Source: DAHUYF01 sp052143095
GTDB taxonomy: Bacteria; Pseudomonadota; Alphaproteobacteria; ATCC43930; CGMCC-115725
Direction of reading: 5' to 3'
Length of the DNA: 51,213 nucleotides
NCBI GenBank assembly: GCA_052143095.1
Contig: JBKQTR010000082.1
Coordinates: 1 to 51,213 of the forward strand
Numbering within the stretch: the first letter of the stretch is position 1; the number at the start of each line of letters is the position of its first letter. Below are positions 42,736 through 51,206 of the stretch, piece after piece. The position numbers and the translations under genes are program-made. The notes under the pieces are model-generated. The model searched no databases. It had not been told where the DNA came from and worked only from the letters and a program-made list of their open reading frames with translations.

Positions 42736-43527
42736 ATGGAACCGGGGCAGGACCTCGCCGCGCTGTTGCGCTGGTATGTCGCGATGGGCGCCGACGAGGC
42801 GATCGACGCCGAGCCGGTCGATCGATTGGCGCCACCGCCCGCGCCAGCGCAGATGCTGGTGCCGGTGCCGGTGCCCGCGCCACCGCCGCCGCGCGCCGCC
42901 GCGGTCGCGGTCGAGTCGGCAGCGGCAGGCGCTGTGGCCTTGGCCGCCGCCGCCGCTGACCTCGCCGCGCTCGAGAGCGCGGTGCGCGGCTTCACCGGAT
43001 GCGCGTTGAAGCGCACCGCCACCAACACCGTCTTCGCCGACGGCGTGGCGGGCGCCCAGCTCATGGTGATCGGCGAGGCGCCCGGCGCCGATGAGGACCG
43101 CATCGGCCGGCCGTTCGTCGGCCGCAGCGGCCAGCTTCTCGACCGCATGCTGGCGGCGATCGGCTACGACCGCCGGCGCAACGCCTATATCACCAACGTC
43201 CTGTTCTGGCGCCCGCCGGGCAACCGCAAGCCGACCAATGAGGAGGTCGCCGCCTGCCTGCCTTTCGTCTGGCGGCATATCGCGCTGCTCCAGCCGAAGG
43301 TGGTCATGCTGTCCGGCGGCACCGCGACCTCGGCGCTGCTGCGCCGCAGCGACGGAATCATGCGGTTGCGTGGCCGCTGGTTCGACCTGGAGGTCGACGG
43401 GTTGGAGGGGACGGTGCCGGCCATCGCCACCTACCACCCCTCCTTCCTGCTGCGCAGCCCTGCCCGAAAAGGTGAAGCCTGGAGGGACCTTCTCGAGCTT
43501 CAGTCAAAGTTGAAGAACGCACAGTAA
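42736..43527 (+). CDS. uracil-DNA glycosylase, Fe-S family 4
   Basis: Removes uracil from DNA to start base excision repair. It is 263 residues from ATG 42736; a GTG 15 bases upstream is less likely. The N-terminal third is a Pro/Ala-rich region. The core has CALKRTATNTVFADG, the signature GEAPGADEDRIGRPFVGRSG, then TNVLFWRPPGNRKPT and the closing TYHPSFLLRSP. This matches the thermophile-type (family 4) group widespread in alphaproteobacteria, expected to hold a 4Fe-4S cluster. A small hairpin TACGG-AAAT-CCGTA follows the stop but has no T-run. Confidence 0.93.
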   Translation: MEPGQDLAALLRWYVAMGADEAIDAEPVDRLAPPPAPAQMLVPVPVPAPPPPRAAAVAVESAAAGAVALAAAAADLAALESAVRGFTGCALKRTATNTVFADGVAGAQLMVIGEAPGADEDRIGRPFVGRSGQLLDRMLAAIGYDRRRNAYITNVLFWRPPGNRKPTNEEVAACLPFVWRHIALLQPKVVMLSGGTATSALLRRSDGIMRLRGRWFDLEVDGLEGTVPAIATYHPSFLLRSPARKGEAWRDLLELQSKLKNAQ

Positions 43528-43594
43528 CCTACGGAAATCCGTAAGCAACCTTCCGACAGTTACAAATTGCCTCAAATTTGCTCAGCATTTTAGC

Positions 43595-43623
43595 TTGCCA
43601 GCCCCTTGGGCAATAGTTTATTG
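43595..43623 (+). promoter_or_regulatory. candidate promoter of the transglycosylase gene
   Basis: TTGCCA (43595-43600), 17 bases, TTATTG (43618-43623) in an AT-richer stretch after udg. A palindrome CAATA-GTT-TATTG overlaps the -10 box (43611-43623). Transcription would start close to the ATG at 43632, so the message may be leaderless. Confidence 0.35.
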
Positions 43624-43631
43624 GCGTTGGC

Positions 43632-45500
43632 ATGCAGGGCAGGAGACATGACCTCCGGCCGGGCAAGACTTTGGCGAGACTCCGCTATTTCGTCACCCTC
43701 GCCGCGGTATTGTCTGGCACTCTGGCGACGCTCCCCAGCAGCAGCGCATGGGCGGAGTCCGTCCGCACCTCGGCCCTCACCCCCGGCAGCGAGCAGCTCC
43801 GCGAAACCGACCTCCCCACGGTGCTCGCACCGAGCGAGGCGCTGCGCTATCGCCGCATCTTCGGCTTGCAGAGCGCCGGCCGCTGGGCCGACGCCGATAG
43901 CGAGATCCGCGACCTGCGGGATCGCCTGCTGATCGGCGCGGTCGAGGCGCAGCGCTATCTCCACAAGGCTTACCCGGCGAGCTATGCCGAGCTCGCCGCC
44001 TGGCTCGCCGCGCATGCCGACGAGCCCGAGGCGAAGGCGATCTATGCGCTGGCGCTGCGCCGCCACCCCGCCGCCGCCGCTCCCCCCACCCGGCCGACCG
44101 TGGCTGTCCTGTCGCCGCGCAGCCTCGACGAGGACGCCGAGGAGCCCGGGGCCGGCGATCGCCGGCTCACCGCCGGCGAGCGCCGCCAGGCGCAGGAGCT
44201 GCGCCGCGAGATCCGCGCGCTTGCCGCCAACGAGCCGCGCCGGGCCGAGCTGACGCTGGCCGGCTACGACGCCCGGCATCTCCTTACGCTCAGCCAGCAG
44301 GACGAGCTGCGCACGGTCATCGCGGAGGGATACCTCGACCTCGGCAGGGTGCAGGAGGCGCTGAGCCTCAGCGCCGCGACGCACAGCCCCGCCTACGCCG
44401 CCGCCGCCCATTGGCAGGCCGGGCTCGCCGCCTGGCGGCTGGGGCGGTACGGCGAGGCCGGGACGCATTTCCAAGCGGTGGCGCGCGCGCCGGGCCAGTC
44501 GAGCTGGATGACCGCGGCCGCCGCCTTCTGGGCGGCGCGCGTCGAGCTCAGGAACCGCCGCCCCGAGCTCTTCAATTACTGGCTCGGCATCGCCGCCGAG
44601 CATTCCCGTACCTTCTACGGCCTGCTGGCGCGGCGTACGCTGGGCATCGACACCTATCTCGATTTCTACAACGCACCATTCACCGCGCTGGACGCCGACA
44701 TGCTCGCCGCGGCGCCGGCCGGGCGCCGGGCCATGGCGCTGCTGCAGGCAGGCGAGCCGGCGCGCGCCGAGGCCGAGCTGCGCGTGCTCGCGCCGCGCGC
44801 CTCGGCGGAGCTGCTCGAGGCGCTGGTCGCGGTCGCCGACCGGGCCAACATGCCGGCGCTGAGCCTGCAGCTGGCCGGGCTCGCCGCCGAGGGCGACGGC
44901 AGGCATCACGATCACGCGCTCTACCCGGTGCCGCGCTGGACGCCGATCGGCGGCTTCACCGTCGACCGCGCCCTCCTCTTCGCCATGATGCGCCAGGAAT
45001 CGCAGTTTTTGCCGCAGGTGCAGAGCAATGCCGGCGCCGTCGGCTTGATGCAGCTGATGCCCGCCACCGCCCACGCCATGGCGAGACGCACCGGCATGCC
45101 GCTGCAGCGCCGCGGCAATCGCCCCGCGCGCGACCCGCTGGCGGAGCCCGAGCTCAACCTGGCGCTGGCGCAGGAATACATCGTCAGCCTGATCGAGCAG
45201 GATCAGATCGGCGACAATCTCGTGCTCATCGCCGCCGCCTATAATTGCGGGCCGGGCGCGCTGCAGCGCTGGCGGTCGGCGCCCGAGCTCGGCAAGGATC
45301 CGCTGCTCTTCATCGAGAGCATCCCGTCGCGCGAGACGCGCAACTTCACCGAGCATGTGCTGGCGAATTACTGGATCTACCGCCAGCGCCTCGGCCAGTC
45401 CGCGCCCGATCTCGACGCGCTTGCCGCCGGCCGATGGCCGACCTATACCACTCTCGACACCACGACAGCGCCGGAACGTCGCGATGCCGAAAATCGATGA
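43632..45500 (+). CDS. soluble lytic murein transglycosylase
   Basis: A 622-residue Slt-type enzyme that cleaves peptidoglycan to 1,6-anhydro-muropeptides. It has a signal peptide (about residues 15-40, ending SSSAWA), a long superhelical alpha domain, and a C-terminal SLT domain. The latter holds catalytic E456 in MMRQESQF, then SNAGAVGLMQLMPATA and AAYNCGPGAL, with a final FTEHVLANYWIYRQRL. No Shine-Dalgarno precedes the ATG. A second ATG at 43648 is out of frame. Its last 17 bases overlap the moaB start, so the two genes are coupled. Confidence 0.95.
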   Translation: MQGRRHDLRPGKTLARLRYFVTLAAVLSGTLATLPSSSAWAESVRTSALTPGSEQLRETDLPTVLAPSEALRYRRIFGLQSAGRWADADSEIRDLRDRLLIGAVEAQRYLHKAYPASYAELAAWLAAHADEPEAKAIYALALRRHPAAAAPPTRPTVAVLSPRSLDEDAEEPGAGDRRLTAGERRQAQELRREIRALAANEPRRAELTLAGYDARHLLTLSQQDELRTVIAEGYLDLGRVQEALSLSAATHSPAYAAAAHWQAGLAAWRLGRYGEAGTHFQAVARAPGQSSWMTAAAAFWAARVELRNRRPELFNYWLGIAAEHSRTFYGLLARRTLGIDTYLDFYNAPFTALDADMLAAAPAGRRAMALLQAGEPARAEAELRVLAPRASAELLEALVAVADRANMPALSLQLAGLAAEGDGRHHDHALYPVPRWTPIGGFTVDRALLFAMMRQESQFLPQVQSNAGAVGLMQLMPATAHAMARRTGMPLQRRGNRPARDPLAEPELNLALAQEYIVSLIEQDQIGDNLVLIAAAYNCGPGALQRWRSAPELGKDPLLFIESIPSRETRNFTEHVLANYWIYRQRLGQSAPDLDALAAGRWPTYTTLDTTTAPERRDAENR

Positions 45501-46014
45501 GCGCCGCCCCTTCCTCGCCGTCAACATCGCCGTCCTGACCGTCTCCGACACGCGCGGCGAGGCCGACGACACCTCCGGCCGCACGCTGGTCGAGCTGATC
45601 AGCGCCGCCGGCCACCATGTCCGGGACCGCCGCATCGTGCGCGACGACAAGGCGGCGATCATCGCCCAGCTCAAGACCTGGATCGCCGACCCGCAGGTCG
45701 ATGTCGTGATCTCCACCGGCGGCACCGGCGTCACCGGCCGCGACGTTACGCCCGAGGCGTTCCACGCCGTCTACGAGAAGGAGATCGCCGGCTTCGGCGA
45801 ACTCTTCCGCTGGCTCAGCTACCAGAAGATCGGCACCTCGACGCTGCAGAGCCGCGCCACCGCCGGCGTCGCCGGCGGCACCTATCTCTTCGCGCTGCCC
45901 GGCTCGCCCGGCGCCTGCCGCGACGGCTGGGAGGACATCATCCGCCACCAGCTCGACAACCGCCTGCGCCCGTGTAACCTCACGGAGCTGATGCCCCGCC
46001 TGCAGGAGCGCTAG
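45484..46014 (+). CDS. moaB: molybdenum cofactor biosynthesis protein MoaB/MogA-like
   Basis: A 176-residue protein of the MoCF-binding family (molybdopterin adenylyltransferase type). It begins MPKIDERRPFLAVNIAVLTV, then SDTRGEADDTSGRTLVELIS. The MPT-binding motif is VVISTGGTGVTGRDVTPEA, followed by GTYLFALPGSPGACRDGW. Members named MoaB in E. coli; whether it adenylylates molybdopterin here is likely but unproven. The ATG lies inside the transglycosylase end. The TAG stop (46012-46014) abuts the double-hairpin repeat copy 2. The antisense transferase gene overlaps its last 35 bases. Confidence 0.93.
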   Translation: MPKIDERRPFLAVNIAVLTVSDTRGEADDTSGRTLVELISAAGHHVRDRRIVRDDKAAIIAQLKTWIADPQVDVVISTGGTGVTGRDVTPEAFHAVYEKEIAGFGELFRWLSYQKIGTSTLQSRATAGVAGGTYLFALPGSPGACRDGWEDIIRHQLDNRLRPCNLTELMPRLQER

Positions 46015-46690
46015 GCGAACGCGCTCTTGCGCGTTCGTCCGCGGCGGCGACAGCGATTGCGCAGCAATCGCGAGAGCCCGCCGGCGACGACGCTTCGCGT
46101 CGCGCCAGCCAGCGCGCGTAATCCCGGGCGTCGTCGACATCCGCCAGCGTCTCCAGCAGCGCCACGCTCATCGCGCGCGGCAACCCCGCCAGCGTATCGG
46201 CGAGCGCCTGGTCGCTCGACCAGCGCACGCGCTGGAAGAGGCCGCGCGGCACGCGCGGGCGCCGGCGCAGGCCGACCAGCCAATAGCCGCCATCTGCCGC
46301 CGGGCCGAATACCGCCTCGGCCCCGCCCAGCGCGCGGAACGCCGCTTCGATATGCGCCGGCCCGAGGTCGGGAATGTCGGAGCCGATGATCACGGCCGGG
46401 CCCGGCGGCAGAAGCGTGAAGACCCGCGCCATGCGCCGCCCGAGATCGCCGCCGCCCTGGCCGCGCCGCGGCGCCCTCACGGGCCAGGGCGCACGCGCCG
46501 CGCGGTCCGGCGTCACCCACAGCTCCAGGCGCCAGCGCCGGTCGCGCGCCAGCGCGCGCAGCAGCCGCGTGCTGGTCTGGCGGTAGAAGTGCAGCGCCGC
46601 CAGCGCGCCGATGCCGGCGGCGAGCCGCGACTTGACGCGCCCCAGAAGCGGCGCGCGCAGGAAGACGACGACATGCCGCTTGGGCCGCAT
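45980..46690 (-). CDS. TIGR04282-type transferase (CofC-like nucleotidyltransferase fold)
   Basis: A 236-residue protein with an N-terminal GT-A fold: MRPKRHVVVFLRAPLLGRVK with the SRLAAGIG lysine-rich loop, then VIIGSDIPDLGPAHIEAAF and GPAADGGYWLVGLRR. This matches the radical-SAM/selenodomain-associated transferase 1 family. The function is unknown; arsenosugar or other glycoconjugate synthesis has been proposed for its partner. The final 35 or so residues (after WLARREAS) are encoded by the repeat copy 2 and the antisense of moaB and look non-native. The stop lies inside moaB. It overlaps the next gene (46690) by one base. Confidence 0.85.
   Translation of the reverse strand: MRPKRHVVVFLRAPLLGRVKSRLAAGIGALAALHFYRQTSTRLLRALARDRRWRLELWVTPDRAARAPWPVRAPRRGQGGGDLGRRMARVFTLLPPGPAVIIGSDIPDLGPAHIEAAFRALGGAEAVFGPAADGGYWLVGLRRRPRVPRGLFQRVRWSSDQALADTLAGLPRAMSVALLETLADVDDARDYARWLARREASSPAGSRDCCAIAVAAADERARARSPSAPAGGASAP
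46014..46079 (+). repeat. dispersed double-hairpin repeat, copy 2
   Basis: CGAACGCGC-TCTT-GCGCGTTCG (46016-46037) and GCGATTGC-GCA-GCAATCGC (46053-46071), with a GCGGCGGCGA spacer. It is the reverse complement of copy 1 (7132-7194). The first stem differs from copy 1 by a T-A to G-C pair, so pairing is kept. It begins at the G of the moaB TAG stop and lies inside the end of the opposite-strand transferase gene, encoding SRDCCAIAVAAADE-like residues. Confidence 0.75.
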
Positions 46691-47391
46691 CAGCGATAGA
46701 GCCGCTGCAGCAGGCGCGGCGGCACGCCGAGGAAATAGAGTGCGAGGCAGCCGAGATTGCGCAGCGGCCGCGCGATATAGCCGTCGCGGCGATAGCGCTC
46801 GGCCGAGGTGACGGCGTCGGCGGCGAGCGGCACTAGCCGGTCGCGCCCGAGGCGGCGCGCGAGATCGACATCCTCCATCAGCGGCAGCTCCCGGAAGCCG
46901 CCCAGCGCGCGATAGAGCGCCGCCGGCAGCAGCAGCCCCTGATCGCCATAGGGCAGCGCCAGCGCCCGGCAGCGCCAGCGCACCGCCGCCTCGAGGCGCC
47001 GCGCCGCCGGCGCCGCGTCGTCGAGGCGCAAGCGGAAATATGCCGCCTGCCGGCGATCGGCGCTCTGGGCGAGGAAATCGCCGACCGGCCCCGACCAGCC
47101 GCGCGCCAGCCGCGTATCGGCATGGAGGAAGAGCAGCCAGGCGCCCGTTGCCGAAGCGGCCCCGACGGCGAGTTGGAGGCCGCGCCCGCGCGGCGCGACG
47201 AGAACGCGCGCGCCGCCGTCGCGCGCCAGCGCGACGGTGGCGTCGCCGGAGCCGCCATCGACAACCAGCACCTCGCGCACCAAGCCGGCGTCCCGCCCTT
47301 CCTCAAGCGAGGCCAGCGCCGCCCGCAGCGTGCCGGCAGCGTCGAGCGCGGGGATGACGATGGAGAGCGGCGGATCGCCGGACGCGCGCAT
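46690..47391 (-). CDS. TIGR04283-type glycosyltransferase (arsenosugar-type)
   Basis: A 233-residue family 2 glycosyltransferase. It begins MRASGDPPLSIVIPALDAAG. The nucleotide-sugar site is VVDGGSGDATVALARD, then the metal site LLFLHADTRLARG, and PYGDQGLLLPAALYRALGGF with LMEDVDLARRLGR. This is the radical-SAM/selenodomain-associated transferase 2 pattern. It is the natural partner of the TIGR04282 gene downstream, with the start/stop overlap TGATG. No ArsS-like radical SAM or ArsM gene is adjacent, so the arsenosugar link is uncertain here. Confidence 0.88.
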   Translation of the reverse strand: MRASGDPPLSIVIPALDAAGTLRAALASLEEGRDAGLVREVLVVDGGSGDATVALARDGGARVLVAPRGRGLQLAVGAASATGAWLLFLHADTRLARGWSGPVGDFLAQSADRRQAAYFRLRLDDAAPAARRLEAAVRWRCRALALPYGDQGLLLPAALYRALGGFRELPLMEDVDLARRLGRDRLVPLAADAVTSAERYRRDGYIARPLRNLGCLALYFLGVPPRLLQRLYR

Positions 47392-47492
47392 GGCCGCTCG
47401 ACCTTACCGCGGAGCGCCCGCGCCGCCAATCGCGCCGCAAGCGGCAGCGCGCAATCGGATGACGCATAACCTGATCAAGAATCTTCGCGCAG

Positions 47493-47570
47493 ACACGGAG
47501 AACACTGATAAAATTGAAATTCCTTGGGCCCGCCTCGCAGCGCATTGCACTGTTCTTCTCCGTGATCTCC
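47493..47570. repeat. CACGGAGAA inverted repeat
   Basis: AGACACGGAGAACAC (about 47491-47505) and TTCTTCTCCGTGATCTCCG (47551-47569) are inverted copies in the 275-bp gap before the beta-propeller gene. The sequence between is unusually AT-rich. Such CTCCGTG-repeats are widespread in intergenic DNA of unrelated bacteria. No gene is seen in the gap. Confidence 0.55.
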
Positions 47571-47666
47571 GCAGCCTATGTATGTTCGATTGTCCTGGAC
47601 GGCAGCGGTACCGCTTGCCCCAGCCGCCGGCTTCGCTCTATGAGCGCGCGGCAGGAGGCGCGCGGG

Positions 47667-48671
47667 ATGAGAAGGACGGCCATCGCCGGCGTCATTGCCG
47701 CGGCACTGCTGGGCGCGGCACCCGCCCAGGCCGAGGAGCCGCTGGCGCTCGACGCCAAGATCGCGTTACCGGACATCATCGGTAGGCTCGACGGCATTGC
47801 CGTCGATCTCGCCCACCAACGCCTCTTCGTCGCCGAGCTCGGCAATGACAGTGTCGGCATGGTCGATCTCGCCACGCGCAAGTTCGTCCGCCGCCTGCCG
47901 CACCTCAAGGAGCCGCGCGGCCTCGGATATCTGCCCTCGAACGAGACGCTTTATGTCGTAAGCGCCCTCGACGGCATGCTCCGCCTGTTCACCGGCGCGG
48001 CGCTCGCCCCCGCTGGCACGGTCGCTCTGGGCCAAAATCCCGAGGAGATCCGCGTCGACGCCGCCGCCGGGCTGATCTATGTCGGCTATGGCAGCGGCGC
48101 CATCGCCGTCATTGACGCCGCGACGCGCGAGGTCCGCCGCCGGATCAAGCTCGGCGAGCACCCCGAAGGCCTCGCGCTGGCGCCGGACGGCAAGCGCCTC
48201 TACGTCAACGTCCCCGCCGCTCACGAGGTCGCGGTGGTCGACCTCACCGCCGACAAGCCCCCGGCGATCTGGCCGCAGGAAGGCCGCGAGAATGTCCCGC
48301 TGGCGCTCGACGGCGAGCGCGTCGTCACGATTTTCGGTCGTCCGCCGCAATTAGCGGCGCTCTCGCCCAAGGACGGCAAGACCCTGGCCACCCTCGCCAC
48401 CTGCGCCGATGCCGGCGACGTCTTCGTCGACGCCACACGCCACCGCGTCTATGTCGTCTGCGGTGAGGGCGTGGTCGACGTGATTGAGCGCGCCGATCCC
48501 GGCTATCGCCGCCTCGCGCGCGTGCCGACCGGCCCCGGCGCGCGCACCGCGCTGTTCATTCCGGAGCTCGACCGCCTCGTCGTCGCCGTCCCCGCCACGC
48601 CGCCGAGCGCCGTCACCGAAGCCGCGCCCCCGGCCCCCGCCGCCCTCTGGCTCATGCGCCCAACGCCGTGA
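47667..48671 (+). CDS. periplasmic YncE-like beta-propeller protein
   Basis: A 334-residue secreted protein. Signal peptide MRRTAIAGVIAAALLGAAPA ends near AQAEEP. Repeated 40-residue blades follow: GIAVDLAHQRLFVAELGNDS, then GLGYLPSNETLYVV, RVDAAAGLIYVGYGSGAI, GLALAPDGKRLYVNVP, and VFVDATRHRVYVVCGEG. These YVTN-family propellers often bind DNA or cell-wall partners, or belong to cofactor-related loci; the function here is unknown. AGGAGG lies nine bases before the ATG. An in-frame earlier ATG (47514) would add 51 residues and is less likely. Confidence 0.88.
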   Translation: MRRTAIAGVIAAALLGAAPAQAEEPLALDAKIALPDIIGRLDGIAVDLAHQRLFVAELGNDSVGMVDLATRKFVRRLPHLKEPRGLGYLPSNETLYVVSALDGMLRLFTGAALAPAGTVALGQNPEEIRVDAAAGLIYVGYGSGAIAVIDAATREVRRRIKLGEHPEGLALAPDGKRLYVNVPAAHEVAVVDLTADKPPAIWPQEGRENVPLALDGERVVTIFGRPPQLAALSPKDGKTLATLATCADAGDVFVDATRHRVYVVCGEGVVDVIERADPGYRRLARVPTGPGARTALFIPELDRLVVAVPATPPSAVTEAAPPAPAALWLMRPTP

Positions 48672-48718
48672 GGTTTTGTTCTTGATATGTTCCGTCCTGC
48701 GCTCTACCATTCCCGATC

Positions 48719-49813
48719 ATGGACGAGCCCTTGCCCTCCCGGCCGCGCAAGGGGCGCGGCGCCGTCGGCAATCCCGCGCCGCGCTTCGACCGCGAGACGC
48801 GTGCCGCCATCGATGACGGCTGGCGCGAGGCCGAGAGCGACGAGGACGACCCGCCGCCGCTGCGCACCACGGTGACGATCGACACCGCCAAGACCATCAT
48901 CTCCCGTAACGATTCGCCCGACATCCCCTTCGAGCAGTCGATCAACCCCTATCGCGGCTGCGAGCATGGCTGCATCTATTGCTTCGCGCGGCCAACCCAC
49001 GCCTATCTCGGCCTTTCCCCCGGGCTCGATTTCGAGACGCGGCTCTTCGCCAAGATCGCGGCGCCGGCGCTGCTGCGCGCCGAGCTCGCCAAGCCCGGCT
49101 ATCGCTGCCGCGTCATCGCGCTCGGCGCCAACACCGATCCCTACCAGCCGATCGAGCGCGAGCATCGCATAACCCGCGGCGTGCTCGAGGTGCTGCAGGC
49201 GTTCAACCATCCCGTCGGAATCGTCAGCAAATCGACGCTGATCCAGCGCGACGTCGACATCCTGGCGCCGATGGCGGCACAGCGCCTCGCCAGCGCCGCC
49301 ATCTCCATCACCACGCTGGACCGCGAGCTCGCGCGCCATCTCGAGCCGCGCGCCGCGACGCCGCAGCGTCGGCTCGATACCATCCGCGCGCTGACCGAAG
49401 CCGGCATCCCGGTGTGCGTGCTTGCCTCGCCGATGATCCCCGCGCTCAACGACCACGAGCTCGAGGGCGTCCTCGAGGCGGCGCGCGCCGCCGGCGCGGT
49501 CGGCGCCGGCTATATCCTGCTGCGCCTGCCGCTGGAGCTGACATCGCTGTTTCAGGAGTGGCTCGAGGCGCATGCGCCGGGCAAGGCGCGCCATGTCATG
49601 TCGCTGATCCGCCAGTCGCGCGAGGGCAAGACCTACCGCGCCGAGTTCGGCACGCGCATGACCGGCACCGGCGCCTATGCCGAGATGCTGCGGCTGCGCT
49701 TCGAGACCGCCTGCCGGCGCCTCGGCCTCAACCAGCGCCGCGACGCTCTTCGCCTCGACACCGCGCAGTTCCGCCGCCCGCCGCAAAAGGGCGACCAGCT
49801 CGCGCTGTTCTAG
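48719..49813 (+). CDS. PA0069 family radical SAM protein
   Basis: A 364-residue SplB-like radical SAM protein of unknown function. The 4Fe-4S motif CEHGCIYCF (Cys-x3-Cys-x2-Cys) follows QSINPYRG. It also has ALGANTDPYQPIEREHRITR, a probable SAM-binding GIVSKSTLIQRD, and ends RRPPQKGDQLALF. The N-terminus is Arg/Pro-rich. Members are widespread in proteobacteria with no assigned reaction. The first ATG is used and lies about 45 bp after the propeller gene, so co-transcription is possible. It converges with the hydrolase gene. Confidence 0.92.
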   Translation: MDEPLPSRPRKGRGAVGNPAPRFDRETRAAIDDGWREAESDEDDPPPLRTTVTIDTAKTIISRNDSPDIPFEQSINPYRGCEHGCIYCFARPTHAYLGLSPGLDFETRLFAKIAAPALLRAELAKPGYRCRVIALGANTDPYQPIEREHRITRGVLEVLQAFNHPVGIVSKSTLIQRDVDILAPMAAQRLASAAISITTLDRELARHLEPRAATPQRRLDTIRALTEAGIPVCVLASPMIPALNDHELEGVLEAARAAGAVGAGYILLRLPLELTSLFQEWLEAHAPGKARHVMSLIRQSREGKTYRAEFGTRMTGTGAYAEMLRLRFETACRRLGLNQRRDALRLDTAQFRRPPQKGDQLALF

Positions 49814-49897
49814 ACCGGGCGAGCCCGCCGCCGATGTCAGGGCGGGGTCATTTCGTGGCTCGGCGGAGCTTTACACCTTGCGGGCGACAGAGCGCGC

Positions 49898-50638
49898 TCA
49901 GCCACGCGGCGCGCCGTAAGCCTGCCATGCGCCTTCGCGCTGGGCGAGGCGGTCGGCGATGACGCGCCAGGCGGCGGGGCTGCGCGCCATGGTGGCATGC
50001 ACGCCCTTGACTTCGATGTTCTCGCGCCCGGGCCCGTCGATTTCGAGGCAGCTCTGCCAGGCGACAATGCCGTCGCTGCGCGTGTAGAGCGCCGTCACCG
50101 GCACCAGGGGCGGCTGGTTGAAGCCGGCATAGAGGCTCGAGGAATGCGGGCTGTGCCAGCGCTGCAGCATGCGGTAGAGCGGCTCGAGCTGGCTTGCCGT
50201 CGGCAGGCGGATCGGGCTCGCCAGTACGATGAGCTGGCGCACATTCTCCGGCCGCTGCTTTGCCAGCTCCCGGGCAAAGGCGCCGCCGAGGCTGTGGCCG
50301 ATCAGGCTTGCCTTGCGCCCCTCGCGGGCGACGATCGCGTCGAGCCGGCGCTCGAGCCCATCGAGGGCGCGCTCGGTCGGCCCGAGATTGACACCGAGCC
50401 GCCAGCCATAAACCGCATAGCCGCGCGCCTCCAGGAAGCGGGTGAGCGGCTTCATATAGCCTTCGCCGCGCAGGAAGCCCGGCACCAGCAGCACCGGATG
50501 GCCGTCGCCCGCCGGCGCCGCGCGCGCCGCGGCGAGGATCACGCCGCGCGGCATCGGCGTCGCCGCCGACACCGCCTCCTGCCACAACCGCTGCACCGGC
50601 GGCCGCGCCCGCTTGTCGTCGTGAAAGAGGATCTCCAT
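49898..50638 (-). CDS. alpha/beta hydrolase
   Basis: A 246-residue alpha/beta hydrolase-fold protein beginning MEILFHDDKRARPPVQRLWQ. The nucleophile elbow is IGHSLGGAFA (Ser in G-H-S-L-G), after an oxyanion segment VLLVPGFLRGEGYMKPLTRF. The acid and His should be the Asp in RSDGIVAW and the His in GVHATMAR. It resembles bacterial lipase/triacylglycerol hydrolase-like proteins without a signal peptide. Substrate is unknown. ATG 50638 is chosen; a longer upstream frame is Arg-rich and rejected. It is divergent from the SAM-hydrolase-like gene. Confidence 0.88.
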   Translation of the reverse strand: MEILFHDDKRARPPVQRLWQEAVSAATPMPRGVILAAARAAPAGDGHPVLLVPGFLRGEGYMKPLTRFLEARGYAVYGWRLGVNLGPTERALDGLERRLDAIVAREGRKASLIGHSLGGAFARELAKQRPENVRQLIVLASPIRLPTASQLEPLYRMLQRWHSPHSSSLYAGFNQPPLVPVTALYTRSDGIVAWQSCLEIDGPGRENIEVKGVHATMARSPAAWRVIADRLAQREGAWQAYGAPRG

Positions 50639-50741
50639 CGGCGCCAGAATGCAGCCGTCCCGCCTCAGGTCAAGCGCGGCGCGCCGTGCTGCGCCGTGAC
50701 ATCGCTTGGAAGCCGCGCCGGCGCCTCGCATACTCGCGCGC

Positions 50742-51206
50742 ATGATCGTGCTCTTCACCGATTTCGGCGCGGGCGGGCCCTATTTGGGCCAGGTCAAGGC
50801 GGTGCTCTATGGCGCAGCCCCCACCATCCCCGTGATCGATCTCATGGCCGACGCGCCCGCCCATGACCCGATGTCCGCGGCCTATCTGCTGGCGGCCTAT
50901 GTGAGCGAGTTCCCCCACGGCACGGTCTTCCTCGCCGTGGTCGATCCGGGGGTCGGGAGTGGGCGCCGCGCGGTCGCCGCGGAGATCGACGGGCGCTGGT
51001 ACGTGGCCCCCGACAACGGTCTCCTGGAGCCGCTCTTGCGCCGGGCCAAGGTGGCGCGTGCCTGGGAGATCGCCTGGCGGCCCGAGCGGCTCTCGGCGAG
51101 CTTTCACGGCCGCGACCTCTTCGCCCCCATCGCCGCACGCTTGGCCCGCGCCGAGCACGTACTCGGCCTCTCGCCGGGCAGTCCCGTGAGCGTGCACGAG
51201 TCGTGA
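50742..51206 (+). CDS. SAM hydrolase (DUF62) N-domain, truncated at edge
   Basis: Starts MIVLFTDFGAGGPYLGQVKA and carries SAYLLAAYVSEFPHGTVFLA, VVDPGVGSGRR, and YVAPDNGLLEPLL with FHGRDLFAPIAARLA. This is the N-terminal domain of the S-adenosyl-L-methionine hydrolase (adenosine-forming) family, usually 250-300 residues with a C-terminal beta domain ending in a DRYGN-like motif. Here the frame stops after 154 residues at VSVHES, seven bases from the window end. Either the gene is truncated, or the last bases hold an error or contig-end artefact. Confidence 0.75.
   Translation: MIVLFTDFGAGGPYLGQVKAVLYGAAPTIPVIDLMADAPAHDPMSAAYLLAAYVSEFPHGTVFLAVVDPGVGSGRRAVAAEIDGRWYVAPDNGLLEPLLRRAKVARAWEIAWRPERLSASFHGRDLFAPIAARLARAEHVLGLSPGSPVSVHES

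Noticed and set aside
43590..45734. Long minus-strand open frame (714 codons) opposite the transglycosylase
   Set aside because: Antisense shadow of a well-supported gene, low-complexity composition, no recognisable motif.
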